This document shows, one piece after another, positions 1 to 12,680 of a stretch of DNA of 64,000 nt; the stretch's first letter is position 1, and each line of letters starts with the position of its first letter. The stretch is from NCBI GenBank assembly GCA_020746105.1, contig CM036617.1:164432912-164496911 (forward strand), in the 5' to 3' direction. Below the pieces are notes generated by a model. The model saw only the letters and a program-made list of their open reading frames with translations. It was not told the origin of the DNA and searched no databases. This DNA is from Trogon surrucura. Its lineage: Eukaryota > Chordata > Aves > Trogoniformes > Trogonidae. Made by a program: the position numbers and the translations under genes.

Positions 1-3000
1 GGATGCAGGCAGACCCCCCACCCCACCTCAGCCCCTGGCACGTTCCCCACTTTCCCCCGGTGCCGGGGTATTGGTATTGGGCTGGTCTGGGTGGTGTGGT
101 CACCCCAGAAATGGTGCTGAGAGATTCATCTCTGGGGGTTTTGGGGTGCTGGGGTGGTGGAAGGGTCTGGGGTGGTTTGGGGAGATGGGCATGCACCCCA
201 AGACTGGGATCCCACTCCTGGTCTCTGCTAGCATGGATGCTTCTGCAGGGTCTGGTGCTCCCCATGTGTCAACTGAGTCCCTGGTCCCCATCACAGAGCC
301 TCATGGTGACCCCGCTGTGCTGCAACAAGTTGGCCCAGGACCCTGGGGTCAAACCGCTGCCAAAAGGGCATCCTCATTCAGACCTGAGTCCGCAGGGTGG
401 GGAAGGGGATGCAGGAGGTCAGCAGCATCCTGAGGATGGAGGACAGGCCCAGGGAAAATACTGTGCTGCTGGACAGTGGATACCAGTTTGAACATTCTTA
501 GTGCTTTTGCACCCTAAGGATGGGTTTGTCAAGACCCTTGTGCGGGGTCTTGCCAAGACAAGCAGGCATACTGAATTGCTACAGAAGTCAAATGTGGGGT
601 CTTTCCCAAGGAAAGTGATGTCTCCTGACAAGAAAGACTCTCTCATGCTCACTCACCCTCATGCCTAGTGCTCGTGCACTGGGACACGTAGACAATTCAC
701 CACTCAGTGGGTTAGGATGCTGTCCATCACATCTTCCATTTTCTGTCTTGCTTTCCTTCCCAGATGCCTCTGGTAGATGGTTTCTTCAGTTTCCTTTCTC
801 ACCAGGGCTGGTATAGAGCAACACCAACCCTGTAGGCACAAAATGTCACTGACAAAAAAAACTGATAATCCCCCCAGGTCCTCCTGAGAGAGCAATGAGA
901 TAAATTTAGCTCCTGCCCCAGCTCCTCACTGAAGAGCCAACCTGAAGACACTTTAGTGCTAAGTCAGAAAATACAAGGAGATGAATGGATGTGACCCAGG
1001 GAACCAGCTTCAAAGGATTTCAAGAACATTTTCAACTCCAGAAACTTTGTGTTAGAAAGACCCAGCACTACATGAAGCATAAGGGAACCCGTTCCAAGGG
1101 TGGTGCTGAGGACCTGAGCTAAAACCCTCAGAGGAAACCTGTGGAGCTGGCTGCTGCCTTTGCAGACCTGGCTGACATTTTTCCTGCATGTCTGAAGTTG
1201 TCTGGAGTAAGTAAAGCTCTGAAACCATAGGGTGGCTGCAGGGAAAACTGCACCAGAGCCCAGTGACAAGTCTTTACTGAGCTGGGAAGGGGAGCAGTGC
1301 ATGCCATTGGCATCAAGCAGGCAGAGGTGTTTAAAGGTGCCTCTCTCATCCCTCAGAAAAATTCTCAAGGGATCATCTCCTACCTTTCCTTTCTTCAGCA
1401 TCAGCTACTCTAGAAAAAAAAGATGGGTTCAGACACTCTTCTTCACGTGATGCCATTCAGTATGGAATGAGTTTTCTCATCAGGAGAGACCCTGGTTGTA
1501 TTTGTTGTGAGAAGGGGTCTTAAAGCATGGAAAGAGACAGTTTGCAGCTCACTTTCTGTCTGGCAGGTAGAATAGCAGCAAGAACAAACAGAGCAAGGTC
1601 GCTTCCTGTGAAGTTGTCCATGGCCCACTGGATGCAGAGTCAATGATGTTGCAGAGCTCGTGGCATCTTCCCCCAGCCAGTAAGAGTCATCCTCAAGTTG
1701 CAGGGACCCTGCATATGACGTGTGAGAGAACTGGAGGGAGGGGAATGTTGGTCTCCTGTCCCACATAGAGATAGCTGCTGCTGAGAAAAACTGCCCTGCT
1801 TATTACCCTGGCTGCAGCCAACCTCCAACCCAGGGCAGGGAGGAAAAATGTCATGGAAAATGGCCATTAAAGGGGGTTTATTCATCCTTTCGGCAGGTGG
1901 ATGGTTCCTGTGGACCCTATAGGAAAGAGGTGATGGGGCAGGGATTTCTTGTTTCCCTCCTGAGTGGAGATACACGGTGCTGGGCACCAAGTGGTAGGGA
2001 GTGAGAAGCCAGGGGTCCTCCTAGTGCTGTGATGGAGAGAAGGAGCCCCATAGGGCGCTGAGAGGAGCTTCACAGTCTGCTCAGCTCACACCCCAAATGC
2101 AGCGGCCTCTTGGCAGCCTCTGTGGGGAGAATGAGATAGTGCTTGACTCCAGCAAGACAGTGGTTGGTGGGGCTCACATCTTCCTGCATGCCCATAGGGT
2201 CTGGGTGAGCAGAAGAGTGTCTGACCCACCACTCCCAACTGGGGCAAGAAAGTGGTCGAACCCAGAAGGAATTTCAGTAACCCACAAGGCTCTGGGTTGG
2301 TGTTTGTCCCACTGCTCACCAAACCCAGGGGCTGCTGCCACCTGCCAGTCAGGAGCCAGGTCTCATCCTTCCCTTGTTGCAAGAGCTGTGGGTGCCTCAG
2401 CTGCAGACAGGGACATCCTCTAAGGCGTGTGTACCAGCCACACAGTTTCTGCAATCTGCAGTCTCAGTGTCTCTGCATATTTAGATAGCAAGCAAGAGTT
2501 TTTCCTCTTCATTCTTCCTTTCTCCACCTCTGGCTCTTTGTCTTCTTTGGTCCTGCTTCTTCTTCCTGAACTCTCTTTCTCTATAGCACCTTTTCCATGT
2601 TTCCAGCCCCCTCTCACAGCACTGGCATCTTGCATATCCTTTTCCACGTCTCTTCTGTCCTTGTGTCATCTCTACTCTTGTGCTATGAAGAGGTAGATGT
2701 AGAAAAGCAAGCTGTGGAAAACATATCTCTACTGCAGCAGGAAAAAGTGTGATGCTTTCTCTTCAGATGAGGTGAGAAGACAGGCAGAGGGGAAGGAGAA
2801 GAGACCATCCCTGTTTGAGGAATCATTGGGGTGGCGTATCTCTTCCTCAGTGTCCCCTGGGAACCCTTCTTCACCTAACACTGCAGAAGTGGTCTCTCTA
2901 AATGCAAGCCTTCCTAATGACTGGCCCTTCGGGAAATGCTCATATAGTAGCTTTCCACCCATTCTTCTCAGCATTTATTTCTATGGGTGAAGTGCTCCAG

Positions 3001-3770
3001 GTCCATAAAAAGGGATAGTCCTCTGCAGATGAAGGATCTACCAGTAAAGATGGTTCACGAGCTGGAGACCTTGCTAAGCCACAAATCTCCCGTGACACAT
3101 CAGTGAAATGCTTTCTTTAGGCCTCAGTCCCCAATGCACAAAGGTGGAAGGATGTTACTTTTCCATCATAGAGGCATGTTGGTAGGGCAATTGGTAAAAG
3201 TGGGTGGGAAGTGGAGATATCCCACCATGCTAAATGCCCCCACCTCTGCACCGCTCCCAAGGGTGATGGGAAATGTATCCTGCTCTGGACTGAGTGCTTA
3301 GTGAGGAAGGTAGATCATTGCAGAGGGAGGCAGGGGAACATGCTCAGGAAGGTTTCAACAAGGGGTCCATGTTATCAGGACACCTCGACCACCAAGGTGG
3401 GATAACTGATACTGCTGGGTAGGGATTTTGCTATACGATACCCATTCCCTGCACCCAAGGTAAGGGAGGAGTAAGAGGGGAGATCCCATCTGCAGCAGAG
3501 GAACAGCAGGATCCCCAGCACGAGAGCCAAAGCCAGCTTTTGTCCCCTGCCCAGCTCAGGGGCACAGCACTGGTATTGTCCCGGGACTGCCTGGGAAAAT
3601 GGGAGGGGTTCCTCGTGAAATCTTTCCATACAGTAAAACAGCGTCAGAGCCGAGGAGCGAGGGGGGGGGACGACACAGACATTCAAAAAAATACACACAC
3701 CCCCCAGCCAAACAATACCCGCAGTGTGCTGAGGGAAGGGGAGACCCATGAATTGGGAGTTTGATAAGGA
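1..3770. other. Intergenic DNA with no supported gene
   Basis: No reading frame here resembles a known protein, and none has exon-like borders with continuity on either side. The sequence is mixed unique DNA without recognisable CR1, LTR or simple-repeat blocks. A pyrimidine-rich tract near 2505-2600 (plus strand) is the only clear compositional feature. By synteny this should lie in the long SOX10-PICK1 intergenic interval, but nothing in these bases proves it. A SOX10 exon was looked for and not seen. Confidence 0.6.
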
Positions 3771-4060
3771 TTTTTTCCCGCGCGCGCCCAGTCTCTCAAC
3801 GGCCCCTTCAGTTTTCCCAACACCCCCCCTTCCCTTGCCGGCTTTCTTGTTTGGGCCTTAAACAGTGCGCGGTCTTTGTTCGGGATACAGGTGAACAACA
3901 ATCATGTGATTAACACACACTCACACACACACACAGGCGCACATAAAAAGCTTTTTAAGAGCGTCCAGCTTGCTCCAGACCCGAAGACGGGAGAGGAGAC
4001 CCAGGCTAGGAGGAGCTGAGGTGGCGGCAGTGGCTGGGATGGGGATGGCCACTGGGATGG
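3771..4060. promoter_or_regulatory. Putative enhancer with SOX and M-box motifs
   Basis: This stretch has CpG dinucleotides (the GCGCGCGCCC run at 3780) and a cluster of neural-crest-type motifs. CTTTGTT at 3874-3880 is a perfect SOX core on the minus strand, AACAAT lies at 3897-3902, and a full M-box TCATGTGA lies at 3902-3909, directly abutting the second SOX core. A short CA repeat (about 3912-3936) follows. Position upstream of the inferred SOX10 gene suggests a distal enhancer. That is inference from motifs and synteny, and conservation has not been tested. Confidence 0.35.
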
Positions 4061-6740
4061 ACGAGCGGGCACCACCGCCTCTCTGCAAAATCCTCTTCCT
4101 GTGGAGGTGGGCACATGAGGCAATGAGGGGCAGGAGGGGTGGTGGGAGGCAAGGTGTGGGATTTGGAGGTGGGAAGGGGTCATGTTCTTGCTGCCTTCTC
4201 GCCCACACTGGGCAGGCTGGTGTGGGTTTGCACCGTGGGTTTGCACCATGGGTGTCCCACGGTGATGCTGTGGGAAGGACAAGGGGTGATCATTCCAGCA
4301 TCGTGCTGGGGACGGGGATGCAGATGTCTCCCCTTGTCTCTCTGCTGGGGAGGGAAGCTGGCCAAAGCCAAGCTCTTGAACCTCCCCAGCTTCCATACGG
4401 AATTTACATCTTTGCTGGCACAAAGTTGGCTGTCCTGCTGTGGCTGGATGGGAGGGCTCAGTGAGGAAGAGGAGCAGGGCAGCCCTCCTGCTGAAAAGGG
4501 GGGATGTCGCCCTGCCCGAGCTGTGGTGTGGGGAGATCTGAATGGATTTGCTTAGTCTCATGGTGGCCCATGAGGGAGAAAGAGAAAGTGAGAGGAGCAG
4601 ACAACCCAGGCAGTCATGGGAAGGTTGTGGATGGCAGGTACAGTTGATCCATGCTGAAAGTCCTGCTGATCCAGCCAGAAATAGTATATCCAACATCCTC
4701 AGTGAGAACTGCGTGTCCTCTTTGGTGTGGAGATGCCACGGAGCCCTATCACACCTCATCACCATAACCATAAAATAGCTGGGAAGCTGGTTATTCAGTC
4801 CTCCGGGAAGGTGGAGGATAGTGAGGGGATGATCAGGTGACCGTCTGAACCATCCACAGAGGAAGTCCTGAGAGAATTGGAAAGAATAGCAAGGTTCAAA
4901 TGGTTACTCTTTTTATTTGAAGATTGCCTTAGGGTGATGCTCCAAGGAAAAGCAGGGAGGAGCAAAGGGAGATGCTTGGAAAATCTATGGGTCTGCAGAT
5001 GGTATCACTCGTGAGACATCATGGGACATGACTGATGTCAGTCTGGGAGAGATCAGGACCAGGTCGTACCCTTTGCCAGAGCACCCAAGCCCAGCCCTGT
5101 CTCCACCACTTCCTCATGCCCTTCTCTACAAGCACCTCCCCGATCCAATGTCATGACCTCCCTCCCAGGGTCCCAGTGTATCAGTCGTTTTCAAGGCTGT
5201 TCCATGAATAGGAGAAGCAGAGAGCCCCTGAAGCCCACATTTGTGTCATTTTCTGTGGTTCTGTGGTGGCCACGGTCTCCAAAGAGCTCTTGAATTTGCC
5301 TTGTGCCGTAGGCATTCTCCCAATAGGGAGCTGGGGACAAGGAGCCACTGCCAGGCTCTGGTCTTCATGACGCCTTGCTGCTTGTGGCTGAAACTCTCAC
5401 TATTGGTCTTAGACCTTCCCAGATCCCTCTTTGCTTCCAGTCATCAGTGAACTGGCTGCCCACAAGGCAGCCCAAGGAGAAAGTAAGTGATGTGTGTCAC
5501 TGAGGAAAAGCGAAGAGCTGCCTGCAGCCTGGCCTGGGTTTCAGCAGTTCCACACTGTGTCCCTGCGGTTACAGCATAGCTAGCTGCAGGGGGTGTGCAG
5601 TAAATTTGTTGTGGGGTATCAGGGGAAACAAAAGGCAGGGTGATGCCTGGAGTTGTTTACTGCCTGTTTGTCAATCCAGTGCCCTGCACAGGGCAGCCAA
5701 AGAAACATCACTGTGGCTGCTCTCCTCCACGGTCATTGCTCCCCATGGGCGACACAGTCTGGGTGATACTGATTTGTGCATGACCCTGTGCTCCCATCAC
5801 CGCAGGACAGGGTGGGTGTCCTCGACAAAGCTCTTTGGAGACTGGGTCTGGGATGTGGTTGCAGAGTCCCACATGGCTCCAGAGAGGGAGAGACCCTGTT
5901 GCCTCTCCAAGGGACACTGAGGGCTGCCACAGATGCAGGAAACCACGTCACTGCTGCTCCTTGCGTGCGTGCCTTGATATGTCCAAGCAAGAGACTTTGC
6001 TCAGTGGCATTTTTTGCTCTAAAACAGTGGATTGCAGTGCCAGATGCTTTGGAGAGGAAGCGCAGGGAAAACCTTGTGGAAAAGAGAGAGGAGAATCATC
6101 TCTGAGCATTGCAAAGACCCCAGACAGCTCCCGGACTGTCATCTTGTCCAGTCCAATGTTTCACCAACACAGTGAGTACTTGTGATGGCTGAACAAGACA
6201 ATTTTCCTGCATTACTTAGGTCTGGAAAGATCAAAGTAGAACGGCGCAAGCATGTCTGTCTGCTACCTGCTTTGATAGGTGGCACAGAGCCTCCCTGGCT
6301 GTTAACCCCCTCGTCTCCTATTGAAAATGCCAGGTGTACTTCCAAAAAGTGAAGCCCAAAAAGCCGGTGCTGAAGGGGTGGGGAGCTGGCAGAGAAGGGG
6401 GACCCGTTTTGCCTTTCTTGGATGGAGTTTGGCATATCCAGTGCGACCTAATGGAGAGAGCTGGGTGCTCCAGATCTGCATGACAGAGGAGAGATGCCCA
6501 GAGGGGAGAGGAAGGAAATTGTACAAGATTGGGCAGAACAACCAGAAAAGGGAACCCTCCTAACGGGACCTGTGGTTGTAGCAGTGCTGGGTGACCCCAG
6601 CGGGCTCTTTCAGTGGTGGCCGAAATGTCTCCAGGATGATCTTCATCTCTGCCCATCCTCTGGTTGCAGGGAGGCTACTGGAGAGCCGGCGGAAGGGTTA
6701 AGTCGGGAAGGCTTCAGCCTGCTGCCTTGGCCCCTGTAAT
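4061..6740. other. Intergenic DNA, nothing recognised
   Basis: Unique sequence with no recognisable gene, repeat family or RNA. A long open frame on the minus strand near 3902-4771 is serine/histidine/proline-rich, has no domain, and is treated as chance. Confidence 0.55.
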
Positions 6741-7050
6741 TCCTCCAGAGAGTAGGACTGGGAGAACAAGGAGCCCTTTCTGTTCACGGGAATTAATAGC
6801 AAAGAGTCATCTGGGGTGTCATTCAAGCCCTGATCAGCTCCCGGAGGAATGCGAGGGAGAGTGAGCAAGGGAGCACGGCCCGAGGCCGAGGCACCAAAGT
6901 CAGGGCAGGAGCAGTTCGACTGGTAACCAGTGTTACCGACCGGCATCTGGGCAACGGGACTGTCTTCCCCTTCACCCCAGTGTCCCTGTCCCCTCTGCCC
7001 TGGGCAGAGGTTTACCCCGACACCTGTACTCAAAGAGTACCAACCTCCTC
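6741..7050. promoter_or_regulatory. Possible conserved noncoding element (weak)
   Basis: The block has more CpGs than its surroundings, an AACAAGG SOX-like site near 6772, an AT-rich core with GGAATTAATAG near 6789, and a near-palindromic GGTAACCAGTGTTACC segment near 6921-6936. The mix of CpGs and homeodomain-like cores in otherwise bland DNA is typical of developmental enhancers, but there is no direct evidence beyond composition. Confidence 0.2.
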
Positions 7051-8040
7051 CTAAGTTCGTCCCATGTCACCCCTCACTTCATCCTGGGGTGGAAGATGTC
7101 CCAGTGCCTCAACACTGCAGGTTCCCCTCCACTGAGCCAGGTAGCCAGGCACCAGCACAACCCCACTGCCCTCATGGTGAACACGAACTCTGGCAGACAG
7201 CCCCCCTCCAGGGCTCTCCCATCACCCCCAGCCTGTGATGGCTGTGGGGGTTTTCTTCCCAAGCAATCTTGCCCATAGAGAGGGTCTCCAGGAAGCTCTC
7301 AAGCACAGCTGGAGACATGGAGTGGTAGCTCAGGGAACCACAGAGTTCAGTGCTGAAGCCTTTGGTGCTGCATCATCTTGCCCAAACTGACTTGGTCACT
7401 GCAGTTTCAGGAGAAAAAGATCAGGACAGTGAATTATCATGCAAGTGTTTCACGATACTGATTCATGGCTGCACAGGAAGGATTGAAAGTGCTGCATGGT
7501 GACATTGCAGCATTGCCTGTAATGACAATCAGCTCTGGTGAGACAAAGAGAGATTCTGCCACATCTCTACTAGCCTGAGAAGGACATCTTAGAGTGGTTC
7601 ATCTTGTTGCACAACCCTGTGCCTCTTCCCCGCCCGGCTCCATCACAAATGGTCCACGTGACCATGCCTGGTAGCACAAGGTCACCCAAGGCTCTGGTGG
7701 TCAAGCCTACCATACGGACTATGGGGTCTTCAGGTCAACATTTTGGGTCAGACACGGTGTGTGCACAGCCACAGCATGCACCATGATCTGAGCTCACCAG
7801 CCTGGCAGTAAGCGCAAGACAAGCAGATGTGTGAAATCTGAACAGAGCCGTGCTGGAGGGCACGAGTTGCTCTTGCTGGCCGAAAGGCATCTCACCAAAG
7901 CTTCCCCTCCTCCTCATACACACCAGGTCAGTGCAAAACCAGGCTCTAAGTGCTAACTCTGCATCTCAGCATCCTCCAGAAGATGTGCCATGCCGCCAGG
8001 ATGGACTCCTCTGCCCCCTCCCCACCACTGCCACAATGAG
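7051..8040. other. Intergenic DNA, nothing recognised
   Basis: Unique DNA with no gene, repeat or motif cluster that I can support. Confidence 0.5.
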
Positions 8041-8500
8041 TGTGCCTTGTCGTAGAGGGGTTAATAAATGATGCGAGAAAGGAGCTCTTTAATGCACGGT
8101 GACCTTTGGCCTTTCATAAATCACAGTGTTGGGCTGCAAGTGCGCTGGAGGCACGAGGCGGTGGGGGGAGAGGACGGGAGGGGGTCCATGCAGCTGCGCC
8201 ACGGAGTTGACATTGTTCCCACCATCACTAAAGTGCAACAAATCCCTCTATTGTGTTCCTGGTTTATCTGGTTCCTCTTGTTTATTAGCAGAGGTTGTTT
8301 GGCGCTGGCTCCAGCCCTGGGCGGGTGGAAAGAGTGTTGGCACGCACCAGAGGAGGGGAGGGAGGGAGTGGGGGGGGATTGGGACGGGAGGACGAGAGCA
8401 GTTCATCAATGGCTGTATTGTCCCATCTTTTTTGTTGCTCCTGTAATGATATGTTCGAAAAAAAGGGGATTAAATAAAAAAAAAAAAAAAGAAAAGTGGG
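8041..8500. promoter_or_regulatory. Putative SOX-rich enhancer
   Basis: A roughly 450-bp block holds several SOX-type cores. CATTGTT is at 8211-8217, AACAAAT and CTATTGTG are near 8237-8256, and a face-to-face pair ATCAATG...GTATTGT is at 8405-8421 with a 3-bp gap. Near 8099-8110 there is TGACCTTTGGCC, which could be read by nuclear receptors or TCF. The block ends in an A-rich run (8476-8492) and a G-rich tract. SOXE proteins are known to bind inverted paired sites as dimers, and SOX10 upstream enhancers are known in mouse to be autoregulated. Assigning this block to that class is inference. Confidence 0.4.
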
Positions 8501-11500
8501 GGGCGGGGAGATGAGAGAGGGAGAGAAAGACAAACGGCACAGAAGGACTTGGTAAGAATGGCCAGTCTGGGCCCGCAGCGGATGCTGTCGCAGCTGGGGA
8601 GGATGGGTCGGGACAGAGCCGCGACGGGGCTGCTCTGTGCCTTTATGGTGCTTATTCAGGTCGGGAGTCGTGAGCCCCAGTGCCTCAGGCTGGGCCCACC
8701 CGTGCCAACTCTATTCATGGCCAGTGGGGACCACGTGCGCATGGATGGGGCTGTGGGAGAGAGGGGCTGGGGCTGGCGGGAAAGAGGGAAGAAGGCTGCT
8801 CTTCACATCCCTTGAGTCTGAACCTGCCTTTGTACAGAAGAGGCAGTTGCGGAGCACAGCATCTTCTCAAAGCCCTCGCAGTGTCCTTCACCCCGCTCAG
8901 TCATTGTCCCCCAAACTACCCACCCGTTATGAGAAGTATGAGGGACCCTTCCCAAATTAGCAGAGATTTGATTTTCTTGTGCTCAGACCTTGCTTGTGCT
9001 TGCATTTTTTTCCTCTAGAGCTGCCCACGGAGATCTCCACTGGTTTTCATAGGGATCAGCAGGACAGTGGTGGAAGACGATGGCACTTTGGTCTCCACTT
9101 TGCCTAAAGCCTGCATGAATAAAACTGCCATAGCCACAAGGGCTTTTCTTGTCATTGCTCCATGGTTGTTACCCATGGAGCTGAACAGAGGCAAGCACTC
9201 CTGAGAAGTGCACTTCCCACCATAAACAGCCTTATCGAACAAAATTTATTGAGATCAGAATGAAATTCCATCTGGGATGCTCAAGAGCGTTTTCTAGTTC
9301 ATCTCAGGCCACTATCCAGCTGGTTTTATCCCAACTACACTGGCCATTTCTGCTCCAGTGTCTCCATCACCTCAGAAATGTCGCATAGGGGCACATTGAT
9401 CTGGACACACACAGGAGCTCTGCTGTGATATTTTATTTTTTCCTCAAATGACATAACTCAGAGATTGAAACATTCAGCTGAACTTGAAATAGAGGGTTTT
9501 ATTTTGTGGTTATTAGCCTCCTGTGTCTGACCTTTCATCTTCCAACCTGGGTCAATTTTTAAATTCAAAATGCTGGTTTGAAATGAAATGTCAGAAATTC
9601 CCTTTGAAAATGTCCATTCACACATTTTGGCATTTATAAAACAGAATAATTCAGGAAGATTGTCTTGAAATGAAATGTTTTGATATTTTAAAAATCCCCC
9701 TCCCACACTCGCTTTCCAGCCAAAAGGGCTTGTTGAATTAGGTCTGGATCTGCAACTGGTTTCATTCCCCTGAAGTCCCACTTCTTGACAAATTATTTAC
9801 AATAAATGCGTTCTCAGTACCAGTCATGCCCACCCTCAGATGATACCACATCCTTGCCATCCCTCACCAGTCTCAGGAGCTCCACAAAGTGCTGGAGTGT
9901 TCCCAGATTCTTGGTTTCCCACCTTTTGCTGCAAATGGTTTCTGGACTCAGGGCAGGTCTGCCATCAGTCTGTGCCACCTGCTCCCTGAAGGTCAGGCGT
10001 GGAGCCCAGCATTGGCACAGCTGTAGCTTTGTGGTCTTAAAAATTAGAGGCTTAAACTCGTGTGCCGGTGTCTCACGTGTTTGTGTGGCTGCAGCTCAGG
10101 GTGTTCCTAAAGGGACATACGAGGAGCTGGGTGGCAGAGCTGTGAAGGTCTGAAGCTGTAGGAGAAGTGGAGGAGAGGGGAGGAGAACATTAGATGGGAT
10201 GGACTCTCTCTTATTGCAGGGATGCATGGCAAAGCACACAGAGGGACCCCTTTTCACTTGAGTGGAAAACGAAGTGTGCCAAAGCTGAGAAATACTGCTG
10301 ACTTATCGTACCCTCTTTTCCCCCATGTAAATTTAAAATGAGAGAGTGAACAACATAGAGATGAGCCAGGTAGTGATGACAGGATTATGCAGTTGGCAAC
10401 AGCTTCCCAGCCCCTCATTTTGAGAGTGCTTCAGCTCCTCACCTTCTCCTCTGCCCAACACATTCCTCCAACATAAGTCTGATCAGTTGCTTCTTTATAG
10501 GAAATTCTCAAACCTAATTCCAGCTTCCCCAAGTCAGGTACTGCTCCATATCCAGCTGGTACCTCCAAACCAGTGTTATGTAAAGCATCTCCATGTAACC
10601 TCTGAAAAGAAAGGATGAACAGTTTCCACCCACAGTCAGTATCACTATTTGGTCAGATAAAACATCCAGGTCCCCCTGTTCTTCCCTTTCTCCAGTCCAA
10701 TGAAAGGGGGCTTCATAGGACTTCTGGATTATAAATCTGAAAAGTTATAGGGTTTTCCTTGGAAAAATCTGGTCACACATAGCAGCAACCTGGAAACGGA
10801 GTACAGTTTGCCAATGCCAACTTGATTCAGTAGCAGCATCAACCTTACACCTGAGCTGGACAGCCACAGGAATCTTTCGAAGTCAAATCCCCCTCTGTGA
10901 CTTCCATGGCTCTCTTTTTTTCTCATGGGCATTCAAAGCTTTGTCTAACCTAAAGCTGCCTACCAATCTCATCAGCCCTCACAGTGGGTGGCACTGGTGG
11001 CTTTGAAGGAGACGCTCTTGTCTGTCCAGAGCAGGCCATGTCACGTCACAGAAAGGACAGAGTTCTTGGGCCTGGATTTATAGCAGGCAAGTGCACCTCT
11101 GAGTGTCCTCAAAAGCAAAGCCTAACCTGAGCTGCTTCCTCTGAGAGCAGCATCTGGATCATACCATAGATGTCACCAAGAACATTCAGTGGACCAGTCA
11201 GGTTGTCTCAAGGTTGTGTCTGCAAAGCACAATAGTTTGCAGCTGGGAGCATCTCTCCTTCTACATCAATAGATAATGGAAGAGAAAATAAATTCTCATG
11301 CACACAAAAAGGGCATCTCGTCCCAGACAGTGTGGGAGATGGTCCTTGATCTCAGCTGTGTTCATGGTGGGCTTCACTCTGCTTTCAGTGGGGGGAGGGA
11401 CAGGACTGTGGCACTTGTCACAATCTTCAGAGTCTGAGCAGTTGTTAGGAGTCTTAACGTTTAGGTTCTGCTCTCTGAACCCCAGACAAATTCAAGGAAT

Positions 11501-12100
11501 CACTTGTCTGCCAGCAATGGTGTGGGTTTTTTTTTAGATGGGTGTCAGCATTATGCTGGAAACTCAGAGCAAGCCCAGACCAAGTTCCTAATACAGAGGA
11601 ACATTTGGGACATTTTAAACTCAAGTGACACCTCTTGGGACCAGCACATGCCCTGCACCTCCATAGAAAGCATGTTTGCCCTGAAGCGGGAGAGAAGCCA
11701 CAGCCCATCACCCCCAGGATGTGCAATACGGTGACTGGAGGAGAATGGCACCGCTCGCCGAGCGTCCTGGCACAGATGGCACAGCTGAACCTGCCGGGTG
11801 GCAGGACACCCCCACCGGCACCACCAGCCACACCAGTGCCTGCTCACACGCTGGCTGGAGCACAGCTGCCTCCTGTCCACTCTTCTCCCTGCCCCCCCAG
11901 GAGACCGCACAGCATCCGTGGTCCCCTGGCCACCAACGTGGCCCCTCTGTCAGGGGTCCCCCAGCTCACTGGTCAGGTCGGTTTGAATCGAGGCATGAGA
12001 ATTTCACCCTCATTCGCACAATCGTCTTGCCTTCCCCCACTCCAGTCATCAAAATCCTCCTTCCCTGACTCCCTCCTTCTCCTTCCCTCCGCCTCCCCCT
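8501..12100. other. Intergenic DNA, nothing recognised
   Basis: Mostly AT-balanced unique sequence. No open frame shows family similarity or plausible splice context, and no interspersed repeat was recognised. Some CpG-bearing sequence at about 11,740-11,960 is proline/threonine-rich in all forward frames, which reflects composition and not coding. Confidence 0.5.
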
Positions 12101-12680
12101 TCTCTCCCTGGAACTTCCCTGCAGCTGCAGAGCTGGCCAGACAATCGGGTGTTTTAGAGAAATACATTTTTGGGCTAATTTGCCATGCATAAGTGTTTCT
12201 CTTACCCTTTAAAGGCAGGGAACAAAGAGGACATTCTCCGGGAGCTCTGCCCTGTTGTGAGCAGCCCTGCAGCTGTACAGCGCGGTGCTACCCTCCGCTC
12301 TCCTGCTCCACTCTCTGCTAGCTGTGTAAGGGGATGGGGCTCTGCTTCTCGCGGGTACCACACCATCTCCTACCCGTCACTACACATGTATTTCTGGTTT
12401 TTAAAAGCAGAGCCAGAACAAGAGGGGAGGGAAGGGATTTGGCAGCACTGTCACCTAGGCTGATTTGCCAGATTATCCAGGTACCGTCTTTTATGCTGAG
12501 ATGTCGCTTATTTGGAAACAGTCTGAATTTTCCTTTATTTGGAGCTTAATCGTGTGTCCAAGTTAAGTATTTTATCCCTTTGATCAGTATCACTGTGGCA
12601 ATGCATTACACACACCGTATTAGACTGCATGAAATTTTGCACTGTCAAGGAAATCAAGTCATTAAAAAAGAAGTCATGTG
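12101..12680. promoter_or_regulatory. Putative conserved noncoding elements with TCF/LEF site
   Basis: Two AT-rich, low-CpG subregions (about 12,115-12,205 and 12,440-12,680) look like ancient noncoding elements: non-repetitive, with homeodomain-like TAAT cores and no simple repeats. The second contains CCTTTGATC at 12,577-12,585, a full TCF/LEF consensus. ACAATC lies near 12,142. There is no coding potential. Enhancer identity is a guess from composition and motif content. Confidence 0.3.

Noticed and set aside
3902..4771. 289-aa open frame on the minus strand
   Set aside because: Low-complexity Ser/His/Pro composition, no domain, and it overlaps a CA repeat at its end; no splice or family support.
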